Source of the DNA: Chloroflexota bacterium
GTDB lineage: Bacteria > Chloroflexota > Limnocylindria > P2-11E
NCBI GenBank assembly: GCA_005889405.1
Contig: VBFY01000026.1
Location: 1-40,535 of the forward strand
Reading direction: 5' to 3'
Length of the DNA: 40,535 nt
The notes beneath the pieces were generated by a model. The model worked only from the letters and a program-made list of their open reading frames with translations. It was not told the origin of the DNA and searched no databases. Both the position numbers and the translations under genes were made by a program. Shown in pieces: positions 23,623 through 32,750 of the stretch. The first letter of the stretch is position 1. Each line of letters starts with the position of its first letter.

Positions 23623-24768
23623 TCACGCCGACTGCCGCTGGTAGTCGCGCGTCGGATCGAGGATCAGCTCCCGCAGCAGCTCCCCGTCGGCATCGACGAT
23701 CCGGACGACGCGGTCCGCGACCAACAGCACGATCGCTTTGCCGCGGTGCCGCGCGCCGAGCCCGATGTGGTGCAGCCGCGAGTCGTAGCGAAGGGTGACC
23801 TTGCCGTTGCGGTCGACGGTGTCGTAGCGCACCCGGTAGTGGACCGCCGGCAGCGCTGATCCCGGTCCGGCCTTGACCTTGGCGTCGAAGACCTCCTGCG
23901 GCGTGCGCCGACCGAGCGCGCGGTGTGGGCGGTGGACGTTGTAATGGAGCCGGAAGCGGTTCAGCTGCGCCGCTAGCTCGTCCAGCGTCGCCGCGGCCGG
24001 CTGCTTCGCGAGCCAGCGCTTCAGCGTCTGATGCAGACGCTCGACCTTGCCGCAGGTCTGCGGGTGATAGGGCGCGGCGTGCTTGCAGACGATCCCCAGG
24101 CGCTCGAGCTCCGACTCCAGCAGCACCTTGCCCTGACGGGAGCCGCCGCTGAACACCGCGGCGTTGTCGCTGAGCAGCGCCGCCGGATAGCCGCAGCGCT
24201 GCGCCGCGCCGTGGAACACCGCCGCCGCATCGGCGGCCTTCACCGTGTCGAAGGGGACCGCGGCGACCACCAGACGCGAGTGGTCGTCGATCATGTTCAG
24301 GATCTCGACGCTCCGCTCACCGGCCAGCGACCAGTGCGTGGCGTCGGTCTGCCACAGCTGATTGGGCAGTGCGGCCGCGAAGCGGTGCAGCGATGAGCGC
24401 GGGCGCTTGTGCGGCTGGGGCACCACCAGGCCGCGCCGGCGCAGCACGCGCACGATCGAGCTCACTGAGGGGGCGCGGCCCAGACGACGCTCCAGATGCC
24501 ACTGGATCGTCAGCGCGCCGGCGTCGAGTCCCTGGGCCAAGAGATCCGCGCGCAGGTGGACGATCTCCTGGGTGACTTCGGGTTGCAGCGCGGTCGGTGA
24601 GCGGTGCGGACGCCGAGATCGTGGCGCAAGGCCCGCCTCACCTTCAGTGCGGTATCGCCCGAGCAGCTTGTACAGCCAGCTGCGGTGCACCCCGTGCACG
24701 CGCGCGAGCTCGGCGACCGAACGACCCTCGCGCAGATGCGCCTCGACCAAATACGGCCCGACGTCCAT
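23623..24768 (-). CDS. IS481-family DDE transposase
   Basis: 381 residues from ATG 24768, with gaggggg 8 nt upstream. The N-terminal helix-turn-helix (VAELARVHGVHRSWLYKLLG) binds the ends. The retroviral-integrase-like core has D142 (LWQTDATHW), D201 (LLSDNAAVFSGG) and E243 (CGKVERLHQTLKRW), the catalytic DDE triad with the usual ~40-residue D-E spacing. The C-terminal domain (LHYNVHRPHRALGRRTP) is typical of the family. No frameshift or premature stop is seen, so it is probably active. Confidence 0.95.
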   Translation of the reverse strand: MDVGPYLVEAHLREGRSVAELARVHGVHRSWLYKLLGRYRTEGEAGLAPRSRRPHRSPTALQPEVTQEIVHLRADLLAQGLDAGALTIQWHLERRLGRAPSVSSIVRVLRRRGLVVPQPHKRPRSSLHRFAAALPNQLWQTDATHWSLAGERSVEILNMIDDHSRLVVAAVPFDTVKAADAAAVFHGAAQRCGYPAALLSDNAAVFSGGSRQGKVLLESELERLGIVCKHAAPYHPQTCGKVERLHQTLKRWLAKQPAAATLDELAAQLNRFRLHYNVHRPHRALGRRTPQEVFDAKVKAGPGSALPAVHYRVRYDTVDRNGKVTLRYDSRLHHIGLGARHRGKAIVLLVADRVVRIVDADGELLRELILDPTRDYQRQSA

Positions 24769-24794
24769 CCGGAGACCCCCTCAGCGTGGTGTCT

Positions 24795-24849
24795 CCGATG
24801 TCTTGACACATCCCTCGCGGGACTGTCGCCGATGTCCTGAACTCCCACA
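24795..24849. repeat. Right end of the IS481-family element
   Basis: This is the inverted counterpart of the left end, with two sub-repeats spaced 34 bp apart instead of 22. It ends in ccaca at 24845-24849. The transposase start lies just inside this end, so promoter and binding sites overlap. Confidence 0.8.
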
Positions 24850-24868
24850 CCGCTAGACAGCGCCGCGC

Positions 24869-25360
24869 TCACCGACACCTTAAGTCGATGTCGAACTGGT
24901 TGGCCGTAAGGGTGCCGTTCGCATTGACCGTGTAGTGCATCAGGACCTTCTGGTAGAGGTCGTCCCCGAGCACAAAGGTGCCGTTCTCCCCGAGACGGTT
25001 CATCACCACGTCGTCTTCGTATGTGCTCGACTGCGGTACGAAATCGAAATCGCGCTGCCATGAGCTGGACGTCTCGGCCGCCTCGATGTACGCCGCCCCG
25101 GTGACGAGCGCGATACCTTTGATGTCCTCGAAGTTGAACTCCGTCGTCGTGTTCAGGCGACCGTCAAGCGACACGCTCTGATGCGTCTTGATGTGGAAAT
25201 AGCCGGTCGCGTAGAACTCTTCGCCGGTGCACGCGTTGGTCTCGAAGCCTGCGAACGCCACGCGCTGTTCGAACGTGACCCCGGTGTCGGCCGAGGCCGT
25301 GGACGGTACGACGGCGACGAGAAGGAGTGCGGCGACGATGACGCGGACAGCAGCCTTCAC
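24869..25360 (-). CDS. Secreted protein of unknown function
   Basis: 163 residues from GTG 25360, with aggaagagg ~6 nt upstream. A clear signal peptide (MKAAVRVIVAALLLVAVVPS, cleaved after TASA) is followed by a ~140-residue, beta-rich domain with two Cys (in TNACTGEE and at the penultimate LRCR) that could form a disulphide. Motifs such as YATGYFHIKTHQSV and QKVLMHYTVNANGTL recall small secreted proteins annotated as hypothetical in Actinobacteria and Chloroflexota. I assign no function. The gene ends 20 bp from the IS element, which may have separated it from a former neighbour. Confidence 0.75.
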   Translation of the reverse strand: MKAAVRVIVAALLLVAVVPSTASADTGVTFEQRVAFAGFETNACTGEEFYATGYFHIKTHQSVSLDGRLNTTTEFNFEDIKGIALVTGAAYIEAAETSSSWQRDFDFVPQSSTYEDDVVMNRLGENGTFVLGDDLYQKVLMHYTVNANGTLTANQFDIDLRCR

Positions 25361-25862
25361 AGCAAGCCTCTTCCTGTTTTTCGGACTTTGACGACCGGCA
25401 GTCCGCCGTGTGGCCGCGCACCGAGCATCCGTGGTGCCGGTTCGGTGCGATTGCCGTAAACATCACAGGGCGGTTGCGCGACGATTTCGCGTCGCCGATC
25501 GCTTCAGGCTCACAGACGGTGGCTGGAATCGTCAATTGAGCCCTTAATCGAACCTCAATGCGCGGGGTCTACACCCCTGGTGACGCGGAGCGTCGCACTC
25601 ATGATCAGGCGCGACACGGCGTGTGGCTCAGTCGGGTGGGACGGGGTACCCGGTGCTCGCAGCCCCTGAGCCGACGCTCCGCCGTTCTCGGCAACGGAAC
25701 GCTCGTCCAGACTGGCGGCGATCTAACACGAAGGCCCGCCCCTGGGAGAGGGCGAGCCTTCGTCGCGGAGAGGGAACGCCACAGGTCTAACGGTCACGCA
25801 AGCTAGGCGGTCGTCACTCTTTCGGGGGACGGGCCGCGCGCCAGCCGAACCCAGAGGGACGC
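25361..25862. other. Gene-free region of about 500 bp with one strong hairpin
   Basis: No convincing gene is visible; a frame at 25558-25806 lacks a ribosome binding site and family features. The 5' part holds the promoter region of the leftward secreted protein. A strong imperfect hairpin lies at 25729-25762: cgaaggc + cgccc pairs with gggcg + gccttcg around an 8-nt loop with a C-A mismatch. It has no T-tract on the plus strand, and on the minus strand it is followed only by tgttag. Its role, as bidirectional terminator or otherwise, is open. Confidence 0.5.
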
Positions 25863-26558
25863 ATGCTTCTCCGGACAGACGATGCGTTAAGGGGAGAGCT
25901 GGTAATCGGGCGAGCTCTGGGCCCACTGCTGGTCGCCGCGGTGCTGGCCTCGTGCGCGGCTTCCGCACCGCAGCCAACGGCTTCGGCCGGGCCGATTCGC
26001 TTTGCCGGACCGGTGAAGAATCTGGTCCTGCCAGTCACCGAGCTACCGGCCGGGACGCGGATCACGACGGAAGGCGCGCTCACGGCCCAAGATCTGGACG
26101 ACGCGCTCGCCACCGCGGACCCCGGCGCGCTCGTCGCGCTCCTCGATCAGCACCTCTTCATCGCTGCGTATTTCCGGACGTTCACGGTGCAGAAGGCTGG
26201 CGGGAAGACCACGGACATCGAGTGCATCGTCCTGTTGTTCCCCGATAAGGCGGGCCCGCAGGCGGTCGTCTCTGGCCGAGGAGACGCGATGCTCGCCTTT
26301 GGGTATCGGCCGATCTCCGTGCGCCAGACCTTCGGCGACAGCTCGCGTGCGATGTCGATCGATGGCGTCATCAGGGATCCGAGCGGCGCGCAGATCAGCG
26401 TGACCAACGTACGCGTGCTGTACGCGCTGGCGAACGTCGTGGTCCAGATCTCGATCCAGGACGATCCCAAGAACGTCGATCCGCTCGATGGGGTGGAGCT
26501 CGCGAGCCGAGAGCTCCAGTACTTACGTTTGAGCGCGCCGCTGGCCCCGCCGAAGTAA
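25863..26558 (+). CDS. Lipoprotein of unknown function
   Basis: 231 residues from ATG 25863, with gaggga 5 nt upstream. The hydrophobic segment ALGPLLVAAVLASC ends in a lipobox (VLASC, Cys near residue 31), so the protein should be lipidated and face outward. The mature part starts with an Ala/Ser/Thr linker, then a ~190-residue domain with no Cys pattern that I recognise (for example AAYFRTFTVQKAGGKTTDIE and SRELQYLRLSAPL). A helical start followed by beta-rich sequence is suggested. No operon partner is obvious; the next gene has its own promoter-like element. Confidence 0.75.
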   Translation: MLLRTDDALRGELVIGRALGPLLVAAVLASCAASAPQPTASAGPIRFAGPVKNLVLPVTELPAGTRITTEGALTAQDLDDALATADPGALVALLDQHLFIAAYFRTFTVQKAGGKTTDIECIVLLFPDKAGPQAVVSGRGDAMLAFGYRPISVRQTFGDSSRAMSIDGVIRDPSGAQISVTNVRVLYALANVVVQISIQDDPKNVDPLDGVELASRELQYLRLSAPLAPPK

Positions 26559-26709
26559 GAGCGATCGCTCCGCCTCCATCCGATCTCGCCCGAAGGGGTG
26601 AACTCGGTCGTAGACCTGTCGGATTTGGTCCCACAGAGGTAGTACGTGAGGCTCGGATAGCGGCAGACAGGGTGGGACAAGCGGGCCTTTCGCACGCAAC
26701 ACCGCTGGC

Positions 26710-26715
26710 TAACCT
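26710..26715 (+). promoter_or_regulatory. Probable -10 element of the GAF-GGDEF gene
   Basis: taacct ends 7 bp before GTG 26723, with no Shine-Dalgarno between. Transcription would start at the GTG, giving a leaderless mRNA. Confidence 0.4.
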
Positions 26716-26722
26716 TCTCTTC

Positions 26723-28729
26723 GTGAGCGATCTCACTCCCCTCAGCCGTGCCCTCGCGCTCCGCTCGTGGCGAGCCGCGCTCGTCGGCCTCGGGGCCATC
26801 CTCGCCGTGTACGGACTCGAGCCGCTTGCGCCCGCGGGCTGGCCGCGTGGCGCGCTCGTCTCGGTCGCGTGGCTGGCGCTCGGCCTGGGCGCAATGCTCG
26901 CGGCGTTACGGGCGGCGCAGACGACGCCCGGACGCGAGCGCCTCCCATGGGTCTTCGTCACACTCGCCAGCGGCGCGTGGACGATCGGCATGCTGGTGCG
27001 CAGCGCATTTGTCATCGCGGACGTCCCGATCCCGACGCCGGGCCTCGACGACATCGCGCACCTGAGCGCGGCTGCCCTCCTGATCTTCGGCTTCATTGCG
27101 ATGCTGCGTGGTCAGCGTCTCGCGATCTACGCCTTGCTACTCGACTCCGGGGCGGTGGTTCTGCTGCTTCTCGCCGCGATCGCGCTGCTCCTCTCCAGCG
27201 CGCTCGCGAGCGAGATGAAGCAGGAGCCGTTCGTCACGACGGTCGTCCTTCTCTATGCGGTGCTGTGGTCTGGCGCGACGGGCGCTGCGCTGTCGGCCCT
27301 CTGGGGCTCGCCGATGGAGCAGCCGCGTCGCGCGTTCGCGATCCTCGTCATCGGCGTCGCGCTGAATGCGCTCGCGTTCACGCTCAGCCTGCCAGTCTTC
27401 CTGTGGGGTCAATTCCAAGCGGGCACTCCGCTCGACCTCCTCTGGATGCTCGGCATGCTTGCGATCGGCGTGTCGGCCGGGACCTGGATCGAAGACCGTC
27501 GGTCCGCACCGAGACGACTGTTCTCACGCGACGTGGTCGAGCTTTCGCGGCTGGCGCTTCCCGCGATGACCGCGGCATTCGCCGCCGGGCTGGTCGTCGT
27601 CGCGAACCTGAGCAACTCGGGCGTCGAGCTGTTCGTCGACTCTGCGGTCGCCGCGACGATGGTCATCCTCGCCCTTCGTGCCGGTCTGGCGTTGTACACG
27701 AACTGGCGCCTCAGCGAGACCGAGCGCCGTCGCGCGGTGCAGTTCGAGGCCTTGTATGAGGTCGGTCTCGCCGCTGCGGGCGAGCGCTCTCTCGACGACC
27801 TCGTGAACCTCGTCGTCGAGCAAGCGACGCAGCTGTCTCGCACACACGGGGCGATGCTCGCCCTCGCGGCGCCCGGCGACGGCTTTGTCATCCGCGCGCT
27901 GCGCCCAAACCCGGATCTCGGCCTGCGCGACTCGGTCGGCGAGCCGCTCGCCGGCATTTCGCTCGCGGCGGTCGAGACGCGCGACATGGTGGTCGCTCCG
28001 CACTACGCCGACCACCCTAAGAGTACGAAGCCGCTCCACGCGACGATCGCGTCGGCCATCGCCGTTCCGCTCATCGCGCACGGCGAGCTCGTCGGGACCC
28101 TCGCGATGTACTCGGCGACGCCGCGTCGCTTCTCGAGCGACACGCAGCGACTGGTCCGCCTGTACGCGGCCCAGGCGGCGATCGCGATCGCGAACGCGCG
28201 CCTGCTCGCGGAGACACACCGGCTCGCGCGCGACGACGACCTCACCGGCGTGCTGAATCGTCGCAGCCTCATGGAGCGCCTCGACAGTGAGCTGGCCGGT
28301 GCCGCTCGTCACGGCGACATCTTCGCCGTCGTGCTGTTCGATGTGGATGGCCTTAAGAACGTGAACGACACCGCCGGCCACCTCGCCGGCAACGAGGTCC
28401 TGACGAAGGTCGCACACCTCATGCGCGAGTCGGCCCGCGCCGAGGATGTCGTCGCGCGCTTCGGCGGCGACGAGTTCGTCCTTCTCCTTCCCCGCACCGG
28501 CCTGCTGCCCGCGCAGGCCCTCGTGAGTCGCGTCGAGTCGCGTCTGCGTGAGGAGACCTATCACTGGGCGGGTCGCGACCACCCGCTGCCGAGCGTCTCT
28601 TTCGGGATCGCATGGTTCCCGGAGGACGGCCGCACCGACGACGCGCTGCTCGCCGTCGCCGACGAGCGCATGTACGAAGACAAGGCGCGCTCGCGCGCAA
28701 GACGCGAGGGTGCGTCGGGGGCCGACTAG
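26723..28729 (+). CDS. Membrane-anchored GAF-GGDEF diguanylate cyclase
   Basis: 668 residues from GTG 26723 (an in-frame ATG at 26672 would add 17 residues and has no ribosome binding site). The first ~340 residues carry about nine hydrophobic segments, a membrane sensor module. A GAF domain covers ~355-500. The GGDEF domain covers ~505-665, with FGGDEF near residue 580 and an inhibitory I-site RAED five residues upstream, so the enzyme is likely active and product-inhibited. It makes c-di-GMP from two GTP. The window also encodes a c-di-GMP riboswitch and an HD-GYP phosphodiesterase, which it may supply. Signal for the membrane and GAF modules is unknown. Confidence 0.92.
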   Translation: MSDLTPLSRALALRSWRAALVGLGAILAVYGLEPLAPAGWPRGALVSVAWLALGLGAMLAALRAAQTTPGRERLPWVFVTLASGAWTIGMLVRSAFVIADVPIPTPGLDDIAHLSAAALLIFGFIAMLRGQRLAIYALLLDSGAVVLLLLAAIALLLSSALASEMKQEPFVTTVVLLYAVLWSGATGAALSALWGSPMEQPRRAFAILVIGVALNALAFTLSLPVFLWGQFQAGTPLDLLWMLGMLAIGVSAGTWIEDRRSAPRRLFSRDVVELSRLALPAMTAAFAAGLVVVANLSNSGVELFVDSAVAATMVILALRAGLALYTNWRLSETERRRAVQFEALYEVGLAAAGERSLDDLVNLVVEQATQLSRTHGAMLALAAPGDGFVIRALRPNPDLGLRDSVGEPLAGISLAAVETRDMVVAPHYADHPKSTKPLHATIASAIAVPLIAHGELVGTLAMYSATPRRFSSDTQRLVRLYAAQAAIAIANARLLAETHRLARDDDLTGVLNRRSLMERLDSELAGAARHGDIFAVVLFDVDGLKNVNDTAGHLAGNEVLTKVAHLMRESARAEDVVARFGGDEFVLLLPRTGLLPAQALVSRVESRLREETYHWAGRDHPLPSVSFGIAWFPEDGRTDDALLAVADERMYEDKARSRARREGASGAD

Positions 28730-28768
28730 CGTTTAGGCTGCTCCTGCCGATCAGGCGGGAGGGATTCC

Positions 28769-28933
28769 GTGGCCAAGTGTCCCGAGTGCGACGCCGAGGT
28801 GACCGTCGGGAACGCTGCCGTGAAGGGTGAGATCGTCTCGTGCCCCGACTGCGGCGCGGAGCTCGAGGTGACCGAGACGAAGCCGCTCGCGCTCGCGCTC
28901 GCGCCGGAGGCCGAAGAAGACTGGGGTGAATAG
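28769..28933 (+). CDS. lysW: LysW amino-group carrier protein
   Basis: 54 residues from GTG 28769, with gggaggga at 28757-28764. The protein has the zinc-ribbon pairs CPEC and CPDCGAEL and the conserved acidic end EEDWGE. The terminal Glu is joined through its side chain to the amino group of alpha-aminoadipate (lysine route) or glutamate (arginine route), which protects the substrate and carries it between enzymes. A -10-like taggct is at 28734-28739. The gene is the head of a six-gene operon, and its TAG lies inside lysX (8-bp overlap). Confidence 0.96.
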   Translation: MAKCPECDAEVTVGNAAVKGEIVSCPDCGAELEVTETKPLALALAPEAEEDWGE

Positions 28934-29777
28934 CCCGACCGTCGGCGTACTCCTCTCGCGCGTTCGCGTGGAGGAAAAGATGCTTCTGGAGGAGCTCGAG
29001 TCGCGGCACGTTCCGACCAAGGTGCTCGATGACCGCGAGATCGTCTTCGAGCTCGAGCGGAAGCCGGACATCGGCGTCGACGTCGTGCTCGAGCGCTGCA
29101 TCCAGCACAGCCGCGCGCTGTACTCGCTCTGGGTGTTCGGCATCTGGGGCATCCCCACCGTGAACACCTTCGAGGTCGCGGACATCTGTGGCAACAAGCT
29201 ACTCACGACGATGCGCCTCATCCGCGATGGGGTGCCGTCGCCGCGGACCCGCGTCGCGTTCACCCCGGAGTCCGCTCTCGTCGCTGCGGAGGAGCTGGGT
29301 TACCCCGTGGTGATGAAACCGCTCGTCGGAAGCTGGGGCCGTCTCATCTCGAAGGTGAACGACCGCGAGGCGGCGGAGGCGATCCTCGAGCACAAGGATG
29401 TGCTCGGGACGTATATGCACTCCATCTATTACGTCCAGGAGTACGTGCCGAAACCGGGACGCGACATCCGCGCGTTCGTCGTCGGCGATGAGACGATCGC
29501 CGCGATCTACCGTTATTCCGACCACTGGATCACCAACACCGCCCGCGGCGGCAAGGCGACGAAGTGCGTCGTCACGCCGGAGCTCAACGAGGTGTGCGTG
29601 CGGGCGGCCCGAGCGGTCGGCGGCGGCGTCGTCGCGATCGACGTGCTCGAGGGAGCCGAGGGTCTGCTCGTGAACGAGGTCAACTACACCATGGAATTCC
29701 GAAATTCCATCGAAACGACCGGCGTGAACATCGCGGCGAAGGTCATCGACTACGTGCTGTCCGTGGCTCCGAGGTGA
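28926..29777 (+). CDS. lysX: LysW ligase LysX (alpha-aminoadipate or glutamate)
   Basis: 283 residues from GTG 28926. It is an ATP-grasp ligase (RimK-like), which joins the substrate amino acid to the C-terminal Glu of LysW. Visible are [20 protein letters not shown], the ATP-binding [16 protein letters not shown], the NTARGGKA segment, and the metal site [18 protein letters not shown]. From sequence alone I cannot decide between LysX and ArgX specificity. It overlaps lysY by 4 bp (GTGA). Confidence 0.94.
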   Translation: MNSPTVGVLLSRVRVEEKMLLEELESRHVPTKVLDDREIVFELERKPDIGVDVVLERCIQHSRALYSLWVFGIWGIPTVNTFEVADICGNKLLTTMRLIRDGVPSPRTRVAFTPESALVAAEELGYPVVMKPLVGSWGRLISKVNDREAAEAILEHKDVLGTYMHSIYYVQEYVPKPGRDIRAFVVGDETIAAIYRYSDHWITNTARGGKATKCVVTPELNEVCVRAARAVGGGVVAIDVLEGAEGLLVNEVNYTMEFRNSIETTGVNIAAKVIDYVLSVAPR

Positions 29778-30808
29778 GGGCGGGCATCGTCGGCGCCGGT
29801 GGCTATGCCGGCGGCGAGCTGCTGCGTCTGCTGCTTGGCCATCCCGAGGTCGACGCGATCGTCGCCGGCAGCGAGTCGCTCGCGGGCAAGCCGGTGACGA
29901 CGGCACATCCGAACCTCCGCAAGCGAACGGATCTGCAGTTCGTCAGATACGAGGATGTGACCCGGTGCGACGTGCTCTTTCTCAGCTTGCCGAACGGCAC
30001 GCACCGCGCCGATGAATTCGACGGCCGAGCCGAGCTGATCATCGATCTGTCGAGCGACCATCGACTCACGGACCCGGCCGACTACCAGCGGTGGTACGGC
30101 GAGCCGCATCCGCATCCTCACGCGCTCGGCCGCTGGGTCTACGGCATTCCGGAGCTACACCGCGCCCGCATCGCCGGCGCGAAGCGGGTGACCGGCGCCG
30201 GTTGCAACGCCACCGCTGCGATCCTCGCGCTGCTGCCGCTCTTCGCAGCGGACGTCGTCGACCGCACGCGTCCGGTCGTCGTCGAATGCAAGGTGGGCTC
30301 CAGCGAGGGTGGGCGCGAGCCGTCTGAGGACTCTCACCATCCGGAGCGCGTTGGCGTGGTGCGCTCCTTCCGGCCGGTCGGGCACCGCCACACCGCGGAG
30401 ATCGAGCAGGAGCTCGCGCTCGGCGGCGCGCGGCCGCGCGTCGATCTCTCGGTCACCGCGGTCGAGCTCGTGCGCGGCGTCCTCGCGACCGCCCACGCCT
30501 ACGTGAAGAGTCCCCTCGAGGACAAGGACCTTTGGAAGATCTACCGGGAGCGGTACGCGAGCGAGCCGTTCGTGCGCATCGTGAAGGAGCGGGCCGGGAT
30601 CTTCCGTTACCCCGAGCCGAAGCTGCTCGCAGGCACGAACTTCGCGGACGTCGGATTCGCGGTCGATCCGCGCGGCGAGCGAGTCGTCGCGCTCTGCGCG
30701 ATCGACAACCTGGTGAAGGGCGCAGCGGGCAACGGCGTGCAGGCGATGAACGTCGCGCGCGGCGTGGCGGAGGACGCCGGGCTCGGCTTCGTGGGACTGC
30801 ATCCATGA
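29774..30808 (+). CDS. lysY: LysW-aminoadipyl/glutamyl phosphate reductase LysY (ArgC-like)
   Basis: 344 residues from GTG 29774, which overlaps the lysX stop; the open frame starts earlier but that part lies inside lysX. NADPH-binding motif [18 protein letters not shown] begins the protein. The catalytic cysteine is C144 in [11 protein letters not shown]. It reduces the phosphorylated carrier-bound substrate to the semialdehyde. The [13 protein letters not shown] segment is typical of the LysY/ArgC group. It overlaps lysZ by 4 bp (ATGA). Confidence 0.95.
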   Translation: MRAGIVGAGGYAGGELLRLLLGHPEVDAIVAGSESLAGKPVTTAHPNLRKRTDLQFVRYEDVTRCDVLFLSLPNGTHRADEFDGRAELIIDLSSDHRLTDPADYQRWYGEPHPHPHALGRWVYGIPELHRARIAGAKRVTGAGCNATAAILALLPLFAADVVDRTRPVVVECKVGSSEGGREPSEDSHHPERVGVVRSFRPVGHRHTAEIEQELALGGARPRVDLSVTAVELVRGVLATAHAYVKSPLEDKDLWKIYRERYASEPFVRIVKERAGIFRYPEPKLLAGTNFADVGFAVDPRGERVVALCAIDNLVKGAAGNGVQAMNVARGVAEDAGLGFVGLHP

Positions 30809-31584
30809 CCCTGCGCGCCGTCGTGAAGGCCGGTGGCTCGAAGGGCGTGGACCGTGACGCGGTCGCGACCCTCGTGGCCGAGGTCGCGCGTCTCGACGAG
30901 ATCGTCCTGGTGCACGGGGCGTCGGCGGAGACCGACCGCCTCGCGGCCGCACTCGATGTGCCGCAGGAGACGATCACCTCGCCATCGGGCCACACCAGTC
31001 GCCGCACCGATCGGCGCACGCTCGAGGTGTTCGCGATGGCCGCCCTCGGCGTGGAGAACTTCCTCTACGTCGAGAAGCTCCAGCAGCGCGGCATCGATGC
31101 GGTCGGCCTCTCGGGTATCTCGGGCCGCCTGCTCATCGCGAAGCGCAAAGACGTGCGCTCGGTGAAGGACGGCAAGACCCTGCTGCTGCGCGACGACTAC
31201 ACCGGCACCGTGGAGGCGGTGAACCTGCCGCTGCTCACGCAGTTCATCGGACCCGGTCGCGTGCCCGTCGTCGCTCCTCTCGCGCTGTCGACGGAGAACG
31301 AAGCCGTCAACGTCGACGGCGATCGTGTCGCGGCGCGGATCGCGGTCGCGATCGACGCCGACGCGCTGCTCATACTCACGAACGTGCCCGGTCTGCTAAG
31401 TGATCCGAACGATCCGTCGTCGCTCGTCGCCGAGACGACGCTCGATGAGGCTGAGAAGCTGGCGCAGGGTCGCATGAAGAAAAAGATCCTCGCGGCGCGC
31501 GAGGCCATCGAGGGCGGCGTGGGCGAGGTCGTCATCCGCAGCGCGTCGGGCGATCCTCAGATCCGCACGGTGATCCAGGGATGA
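30805..31584 (+). CDS. lysZ: LysW-aminoadipate/glutamate kinase LysZ (ArgB-like)
   Basis: 259 residues from ATG 30805. It is an amino-acid kinase that phosphorylates the side-chain carboxylate of carrier-bound substrate, using ATP. Seen are VVKAGGSKGVDRD (phosphate loop, with Ala-Gly-Gly where others have Gly-Gly-Ser), VLVHGASAETDRLA, the central NVDGDRVAARIAVAIDADAL, and the C-terminal GRMKKKILAAREAIEGGVGE. It acts before LysY although it is encoded after it. Its stop overlaps lysJ by 4 bp (ATGA). Confidence 0.94.
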   Translation: MTLRAVVKAGGSKGVDRDAVATLVAEVARLDEIVLVHGASAETDRLAAALDVPQETITSPSGHTSRRTDRRTLEVFAMAALGVENFLYVEKLQQRGIDAVGLSGISGRLLIAKRKDVRSVKDGKTLLLRDDYTGTVEAVNLPLLTQFIGPGRVPVVAPLALSTENEAVNVDGDRVAARIAVAIDADALLILTNVPGLLSDPNDPSSLVAETTLDEAEKLAQGRMKKKILAAREAIEGGVGEVVIRSASGDPQIRTVIQG

Positions 31585-32750
31585 CGGTGGAGCGGCGCTC
31601 GTCCGTCGGACGCGAGGACGCGCACACCTCGGGCCTCTATACCAAACGTCAGCTCTCGATCGTGCGCGGCGACGGAGCGCTCCTCTACGACGAAGATGGC
31701 CGCGAGTACATCGACTGCGTCGGCGGCCAGGGCTCGGCGAATCTCGGGCACGGTAACGTGGCGGTGGCGGATGCGATCGCTTCGCAGGCGCGGACGCTCG
31801 CCTCGTGCACGGAGCTCTTCTACAACGACCGCCGCGCGGAGCTGTACGACGTCCTCGCCTCGCTGCTGCCGGCGTCGCTCGATCGGATGTTCCTCTGCAA
31901 CAGCGGCACCGAGGCCGTGGAGGGCGCGCTCAAGTTCGCGCGCGCCGCGACGAAGCGAAGCGGCGTGGTCGCGACGATGCGCGGTTTTCACGGCAAGACG
32001 ATGGGCGCGCTGTCCGCGACCTGGGGTCCCGAATACCGCGACGTCTTCGGGCCGCTCGTGCCGGGCTTCTCGCACGTTCCGTTCAACAGGCCCGAGGCGC
32101 TCGGCGCGGCGATCACCACCGATACCGCCGCCTTCATCGTCGAGCTCGTGCAGGGCGAGGGAGGCGTGCGACCTGCGACGCGCGAGTTCATCGCGGAGGC
32201 TGCGCGCGTCTGCCGCGAGCGTGGCGCGCTGCTCGTCTTCGACGAGGTGCAGACCGGCTTCTGCCGGACGGGGACGATGTTCGCCCTCGAGCAGTACGAC
32301 GTCGTCCCGGACATCCTCTGCCTCGCCAAATCGATCGCCGGCGGACTGCCGATGGGCGCGATCGCGTTCTCGCGCGCGTTGGGAGATCTCCCGAAGCGCT
32401 CGCATTCGTCGACGTTCGGCGGGAATCCGCTCGCGTGTGCCGCGGCCATCGCCGCGATCGGTGAGATGCGCCGCCTCGACCTCGCCACACGCGCGCGCGA
32501 GCGCGGCGCGCAGCTGCTGGATGGGCTGCGTGGCATTCACAGCGACCGGGTGCGCGAGGTCCGCGGGCTCGGCCTGCTCGCCGGTGTCGAGCTGAAGGAG
32601 AACGCCGGCCCGACGCTCCGGGCGCTGCAGGATCAGGGAATCCTCGCGCTTGGCGCGGGCCCGACGGTGGTGCGCTACCTGCCGCCGCTCGTCATCAGCG
32701 CTTCGCAGATCGACCGCGTGCTCGTCGCGACCGCCAAGGTGCTCGCATAG
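31581..32750 (+). CDS. lysJ: LysW-lysine/ornithine semialdehyde aminotransferase LysJ (ArgD-like)
   Basis: 389 residues from ATG 31581. It is a class III PLP aminotransferase that converts the carrier-bound semialdehyde to the amine, using glutamate. [16 protein letters not shown] forms part of the phosphate site, [13 protein letters not shown] holds the PLP-contacting Asp, and K250 in [16 protein letters not shown] forms the Schiff base. The N-terminal [15 protein letters not shown] matches LysJ rather than GabT. It is distinct from the other class III aminotransferase at 12990. Confidence 0.95.
   Translation: MTVERRSSVGREDAHTSGLYTKRQLSIVRGDGALLYDEDGREYIDCVGGQGSANLGHGNVAVADAIASQARTLASCTELFYNDRRAELYDVLASLLPASLDRMFLCNSGTEAVEGALKFARAATKRSGVVATMRGFHGKTMGALSATWGPEYRDVFGPLVPGFSHVPFNRPEALGAAITTDTAAFIVELVQGEGGVRPATREFIAEAARVCRERGALLVFDEVQTGFCRTGTMFALEQYDVVPDILCLAKSIAGGLPMGAIAFSRALGDLPKRSHSSTFGGNPLACAAAIAAIGEMRRLDLATRARERGAQLLDGLRGIHSDRVREVRGLGLLAGVELKENAGPTLRALQDQGILALGAGPTVVRYLPPLVISASQIDRVLVATAKVLA

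Larger units (their letters stand above)
23554..24849 (-). mobile_element. IS481-family insertion sequence, apparently complete
   Basis: The element is ~1296 bp, bounded by imperfect inverted repeats starting TGTGG at each end, and carries one intact leftward transposase gene. Each end contains two copies of a sub-repeat related to TGTGTCGAGACATCGG. On the left they lie at 23559-23574 and 23581-23596. On the right, inverted, they lie at 24795-24810 and 24829-24844 (the outer one diverged). These are likely transposase binding sites. I see no target-site duplication. It sits directly behind tRNA-Lys. The intact frame and ends suggest recent arrival or mobility. Confidence 0.85.

Noticed and set aside
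23540-24860. Target-site duplication around the IS element
   Set aside because: The bases on the left (ctcacag) and right (ccgctag) do not match for any reasonable choice of ends.
25558-25806. Possible 82-residue protein in the 500-bp gap
   Set aside because: No ribosome binding site, an Arg/Gly-rich composition typical of random frames in GC-rich DNA, and it covers a strong hairpin.
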